Assembly: GCA_022495005.1 (NCBI GenBank)
Contig: JAGYXB010001854.1
Location: 248,001 to 312,000 of the forward strand
Direction of reading: 5' to 3'
Source of the DNA: Rhyacophila brunnea
Taxonomy: Eukaryota > Arthropoda > Insecta > Trichoptera > Rhyacophilidae
Length of the DNA stretch: 64,000 nt
Part shown: positions 59,546-64,000 of the stretch, piece after piece
Layout of the letters: every line of letters starts with the position of its first letter
How positions within the stretch are numbered: the stretch's first letter is position 1
Notes under the pieces: model-generated
The model's input: the letters and a program-made list of their open reading frames with translations, nothing else
What the model was told of the DNA's origin: nothing
Databases searched by the model: none
Position numbers and translations under genes: made by a program

Positions 59546-61415
59546 AAAACGCAATTTAGATAGCATCAGAGAGTATTATAAAAATACTAGTTAACTTTGT
59601 ATCAATTAGGTACCTAAGAAAAGTTTAGCGTAGTTAATTGTTAGGGCACATGGACGTGTTATCTCGAGGGCGCAAGTTTGAAGCTTTCTAAAAGATTTCT
59701 TCAAGTGATTATATATTTTGCTCAGAAGTCTTTTAAAATTATCTATAACGCAAAGTCTTGAAAATTATAAACAGAAACCTGTCAGAAAACTTTTAAATTT
59801 TATTTTATTTCTTATATTATAATACATATAGATAAACGTACTTATATTAAATATAACTCGGTTTCAACGTGGTATAATATAACTGCTTTATAAGAAAGGA
59901 AACATTTCAAAATATTTTCAATTAGCGATACACTGAAAGTTGGAAGTCCCAAAATAAAGAAAATTATTTATCTCCAGAACAATATGTTCTTTATTATACC
60001 CAAGTTACATAACGCAGAGGAGAACAAACTTTTCCTTGAAAAACGTAAAATGTCAAATAAGCCTAATGTTTCGTAAAGTTTTATTCTTCTGCCCAATGGA
60101 CTCTCTGCGAAACGTGTGCGCGTATAACTCTCCTCACGTAAATTGAGATATAACAACATATTATTTATTTTTTTTGATATTTTATTTAACAAGTTATTTA
60201 CTTGATACTCGACATATTATATAACACTTTACGACACGTTTATCTCACATAGTAAACTTTATCATATATGAGCATGAAAATGTTCGTTAGATCGTATGTA
60301 ATGTTATAATTATACCCAATACTGAATGATGAGGGTATAAAATGAGCATATGTAACGTGGAAAACGGATAGTTGGTAAAATACTAAGTTGAGTAGAGAAG
60401 ATTAGGAGCAAATTTAATCAAAACTTTGTTGGGTAATAAATTTGTTTTTGCTATTACTCTTTTTATGTCTTTATAGAAATTTGAAACTAGCAATAATTTA
60501 TTGCGTCTACCTCTTTTTTACACATCTAATTTATTCATCAATCTTAATACTTACTAATGCTCCGTTAGGTTTTCCGATGCATACTCGGTCACAGACAGTG
60601 TAAATATGTTAATTCATAAATTTCGCTGTGTAACGTTTATTTTTGCCTTTGCTATTTGAAAATATTTTTGATCCAAGTAAAACACTCATTTTAATATTAT
60701 ATATTATGTAAAAAACCATTTTTGAAATTATCACAAAAAACATCAAAATTATCATAAAAAACTTTTTTGTTCATTTTGTTCATCAATTTTCAAAGCCAGA
60801 ATTTTCTGATGCTGTCATGGCGGCTTTCATGGCATAATTGCCATTTTTGTAATCACATTTTGGTAACCTACTAAAATTTTGATTCTCTTCCAACTGTAGA
60901 TGGCAATATACTGTGTTTGCATATTTGTATTTTTACATACTAAACACCCACTATATTGACTCTCATTAAGGGACTAGGCCGGAACTGATTCTCAGTGGTC
61001 GAATAACAAGGATTTAGCTAAAATAGTATATGTTGCAATATTAAAATTTAATTATATTATATATGTTTTTGTAGAATTTTTATTAGCTGTAAGATGGTAA
61101 TATTCATTTATCTTATGGTTTCTTCTTCTTATGGAGACTTTTCCAAAAAGGCCATGGACATCAGCCAATGCCGACTCCATGTAAATTTAAAGTCATCGAT
61201 GAGTGAATGGGGATGACCGTTACTCATTTTCGGCACTTGCCGTTCACCTGCAAACGCATAGGTAATGCGGCAGTTGAACCGTGTTATTTTAGCAAGCTGG
61301 AATGGTGTGCTTGTTTCAAATTTAATTTATAGAACATTTACAGAATAATATATAAACCGTTATTCACTCAAGTTATTGGTTATTGGATTCGCTATCCTCC
61401 CAATATTACCAATAT

Positions 61416-62267
61416 CAGTGGCGCACCCAGGGCTTAATATTATGGGGGGCCAAGGAGGAGAATGTAAATTATTCCCATAGGCTCTTTTTCTTCTTCACAG
61501 CCTAATTTCTCGTTTATCGGTCTTTTTTCTATTGCACTCGGTGTACCTATACCATGGTCCCCACATCCTGAAACGGGCTCTCAGACTAGAATATTTAGTG
61601 GGCCCCTTACCTACCGCTAAGATTAAAGGCAGTGTGAAACACTACATTAACGTTTTTCAAATTGTGTTTTAGTTCAAATTAAGGGTACTTCTACAGTGAA
61701 TTATTGGCGATTTTTAATACATCTACTTTAATAATGGAGCTATCGACACATAATAAATTAAAAAAATATTGCACAATTATATGAGTAATCGAAAATATTC
61801 ATGGTCATGAAGTATGATAGCGCCGCAGGCGATTTTTTTTTACTATTAAAGCTAATTTATGATGTATGGTTATCTCACTTATCTGGTCAACCCAACACGC
61901 AGGGCCCCCCACATCCCGGGCCCCCAAGACTAGAGCCCTGTCAGCCCTCCCCAGCTATGACCTACACCACTCCGGGATTCGGGTGGACACCGAGAATTTT
62001 TTGACAGTTCCATTAGGGATTGGGTTTCTAAAAAGACCTGACATTAATATTTCGAAATTTTTGTGTTAGAAATTAAAATCTAAGAAATTTTTCTAAAAAC
62101 GGTGCTGGAGAATTATTACAAATCATTTTTTATGCCGTGTTTTTATTTTTCTAAGCCCAAAGGTTATAGTTTATTGGCTTTCAATTCCATTGTTTAAAAT
62201 CATTATGATAATTTTCATTTTTGGGGGGTGCCAGGGCCCCCTGGCCCACCCCCTGGGTGCGCCACTG
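61416..62267. mobile_element. hAT element (GGCGCACCCAGGG ends)
   Basis: 852 bp, ends CAGTGGCGCACCCAGGG identical in both directions, perfect 8-bp duplication ACCAATAT (61408-61415, 62268-62275). Contains the GGGCCCCTTACCTACCGCTA block shared with other hAT families here. Open frames inside (61801-62004, 61866-62069) carry no transposase motif. The perfect duplication suggests a comparatively recent insertion. Confidence 0.85.
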
Positions 62268-62667
62268 ACCAATATTATAGTCAAACCAACGCTCATCTTT
62301 CGCCATCATAGCCACACGGACAGCTGTGAGAAGCATGAGTATGCCAGTATATCAAAGTCGCACACTAAACCACTAGAGCAAGTAAATTGGAAAGAAGAAG
62401 TTTATTGATAAATCTCACGTCCATGCTTAACTGCAATTTTATTATCCGCTATTTATTACGATTATCTTTTGGTTTAAATGTTATTTTTATTGCCTGAGTA
62501 ATGTTAAAAAATGATTCAGGTCATAAAATATATATATAAGTACTTTTATCATAAAATATTGAGTACATTCCTCTTATTTCAAATGTCTGTTACAAAATAT
62601 GATGACATAAAATTAATCGTAATAATAGTATAATAGGTAATCGTAATATTTCTTTGATACTGTAATG

Positions 62668-63602
62668 CAGCGATTTCCAAACTGGGAGACGCGGAGTGTT
62701 GCAAAGTGAGGCGCGAAAAGTTTAACACAAATGTAGCCACAGGTTTGCAGTTTGCAAATGCATAGTTTATAAAGAGCCTGGAGGCCCGGGCATAACAGAC
62801 ATCACAAATTTACTCTAATAGTTTTTTTAAAGTCGCCTGCTGCGCTACTTTGATTCAAGACTGTTAAATATTTTAAATGTGTGGTTGTGCGTTGTAATTT
62901 GATGTGATACCAATATGATATGATTGCTATAGGTACTTAAATGATAATTCACGTATATAATTTAGGAAACACTACTTTAGAGAGCACAACACTGCCTTTA
63001 AACTCGGCGATAGGTAGGTGGGCCCGCCAAAGAAAGATTCTGGCCTGGATTCAGGATGTGGGGCCCATGATAGAATCCATTTGTCAATGAACGATGATGA
63101 ATTTGGATTGACTACTATTGAAAAGGAAAAAAAATGATAGAATTTTTATGCGATAATTCGTTGAAACCAAAACTTTAGTTCTATTTTGATTGGATCGAAG
63201 TGAAGAATAATATAATATTTTGTCAAGAAAAGCAATGCAAGTTGTAAGTAAAGTACTGCAACCATTTGTAGCATCATATTTATGCGAAACGGGATTTTCT
63301 GCATTAGCAGCAATGAAATCCAAATATTGGCCGCGTTTAGTAGAAAAATAACACTTTGTGCTAATAAACGAGCATATTCATCGCATGAAAAACAAATTAA
63401 TTTAAAAATTAATAAAATAAAAGTAGTCAAATATTGTTTATTTTTATATTAATTAAGTTTTATTTCATTGTTGTATTAAGTAGTACACGTGTGGCTATTT
63501 AAAAAGATGTCTGTATTATGTAATGAAATAAAGGGTGGGGAGGCGCCAAGATTAGATGTTTTTAAAATGGAGGCGTAGTAACATAAAGCTTGGAAACCAT
63601 TG
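62668..63602 (+). mobile_element. hAT element retaining the transposase C-terminus
   Basis: Ends CAGCGATTTCCAAACTGGGA and, inverted, CAATGGTTTCCAAGCTTTAT, the same family as 15576-16659. About 400 bases downstream of the neighbouring hAT. No matching 8-bp flanks. Carries the pseudogene at 63229-63425. Confidence 0.7.
63229..63425 (+). pseudogene. hAT transposase C-terminus
   Basis: Reads QVVSKVLQPFVASYL then CETGFSALAAMKSKYWPRL, the conserved CExGFSAL...K.K.R..L end of hAT transposases (ZBED5/FAM200-like group), meets a stop in frame, and continues in another frame as CANKRAYSSHEKQIN. The latter segment is kept, with two changes, on the minus strand at about 15725-15805, which supports that frame as the real one. 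The minus-strand frames at 63084-63323 and 63146-63430 are antisense shadows. Confidence 0.7.
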
Positions 63603-64000
63603 AGTGTACTGACGATTTCTCATGGTGAAAATATCACAAACGTTGTGGTTTTATCACGTCTTTGTTATTATTGTCATTAAGATATATATAAAAGTTAATA
63701 TACATGAGTACCCAGATACGTAGATGTACTGTTATTAATAATATTTTGGTTTTGTAAATGGACTATAATAAATGTGTAGTTTCTTTCGCAGTACCCAACT
63801 GCTTAACTAAATTTTCTTTGAATACTGTTTGTAAAGAATGTGTTCATTAAAATATGCCAATAAACGTACTTATTCTACGTCAATTCATACTTTAGCCACC
63901 CATGGCTTTAGCGTCCATGATGGGTAAACGGCCAACCCTGAGGCCGTGGGTTGTTAGCTCTCAGTTTTGGCAAAAAATAATGTTATTTTTCTTAATGTGT

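Larger units (their letters stand above)
58004..61415. other. AT-rich region, no gene seen
   Basis: Besides the repeat copies at 59018-59218 and 59458-59545, a patch at 61125-61300 (TTCTTCTTCTTATGGAGAC onward) may be an inverted LINE 3' end. No coding gene recognised. Confidence 0.4.

Noticed and set aside
62667..62668. 8-bp target duplication for the hAT at 62668-63602
   Set aside because: The flanks CTGTAATG and AGTGTACT do not match, so no duplication is claimed although the ends are clear.
63759..63849. Short frame beginning MDYNKCVVSFAVPNC
   Set aside because: Recalls a THAP start but the Cys spacing is wrong and there is no splice donor or further domain.

Overview
The window is strongly AT-rich, transposon-dense eukaryotic DNA, most likely from an insect. 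The evidence is: spliced preprodefensin genes with furin-type maturation sites and the insect-defensin cysteine order; TTAGG/CCTAA-type telomere-like repeats; tRNA-derived SINEs; RTE-like and CR1-like LINE 3' ends; a Penelope-type relic; and many hAT elements with 8-bp target-site duplications (TSDs). I cannot fix the order.

Host genes are few. A cluster on the + strand between 10.0 and 30.5 kb holds two intact two-exon defensin-like genes (9999-11393 and 17911-20571) and one decayed paralogue (29802-30484). All have a hydrophobic signal, an acidic or mixed pro-region and a terminal exon with the Cys-rich peptide. In the two intact genes the intron is in phase 1 and the last coding exon is 134 nt. 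The first gene has Trp exactly where the fourth defensin Cys should be; the second has all six Cys with a very short first loop. There is also a THAP-like first exon at 7322-7393 and a possible terminal exon of an unknown gene at 49050-49186.

The rest is mobile DNA, often nested. 1.6-5.2 kb: a TTAA-flanked long palindrome, then a foldback element broken by an RTE LINE (14-bp TSD) and a 688-bp element (ATTG TSD). 6.5-9.6 kb: a hAT MITE and decayed LINE 3' ends. 15.3-16.8 kb: one hAT element inside another. 18.5-19.4 kb: two TTAA MITEs inside the second defensin intron. 24.1-26.5 kb: an element with ~700-bp terminal inverted repeats (TIRs) that contain the C-terminal coding end of its own gene. 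26.7-27.8 kb: another hAT. 31.1-36.5 kb: two copies of one TIR element (the second carrying a SINE and a TA-flanked MITE) and, between them, a MITE whose hairpin loop is a telomere-like array. 37.9-38.9 kb: an inverted-arm Penelope-like remnant. 45.4-47.5 kb: hAT and LINE remnants. 51-58 kb: SINEs, a TTAA MITE and a CR1-like LINE end. 61.4-63.6 kb: two adjacent hAT elements, one keeping the transposase C-terminus.

I see no rRNA, CRISPR, operon structure or intact transposase. Most long gaps are AT-rich sequence in which I recognise nothing. All homology calls are from memory of protein families; no searches were run.
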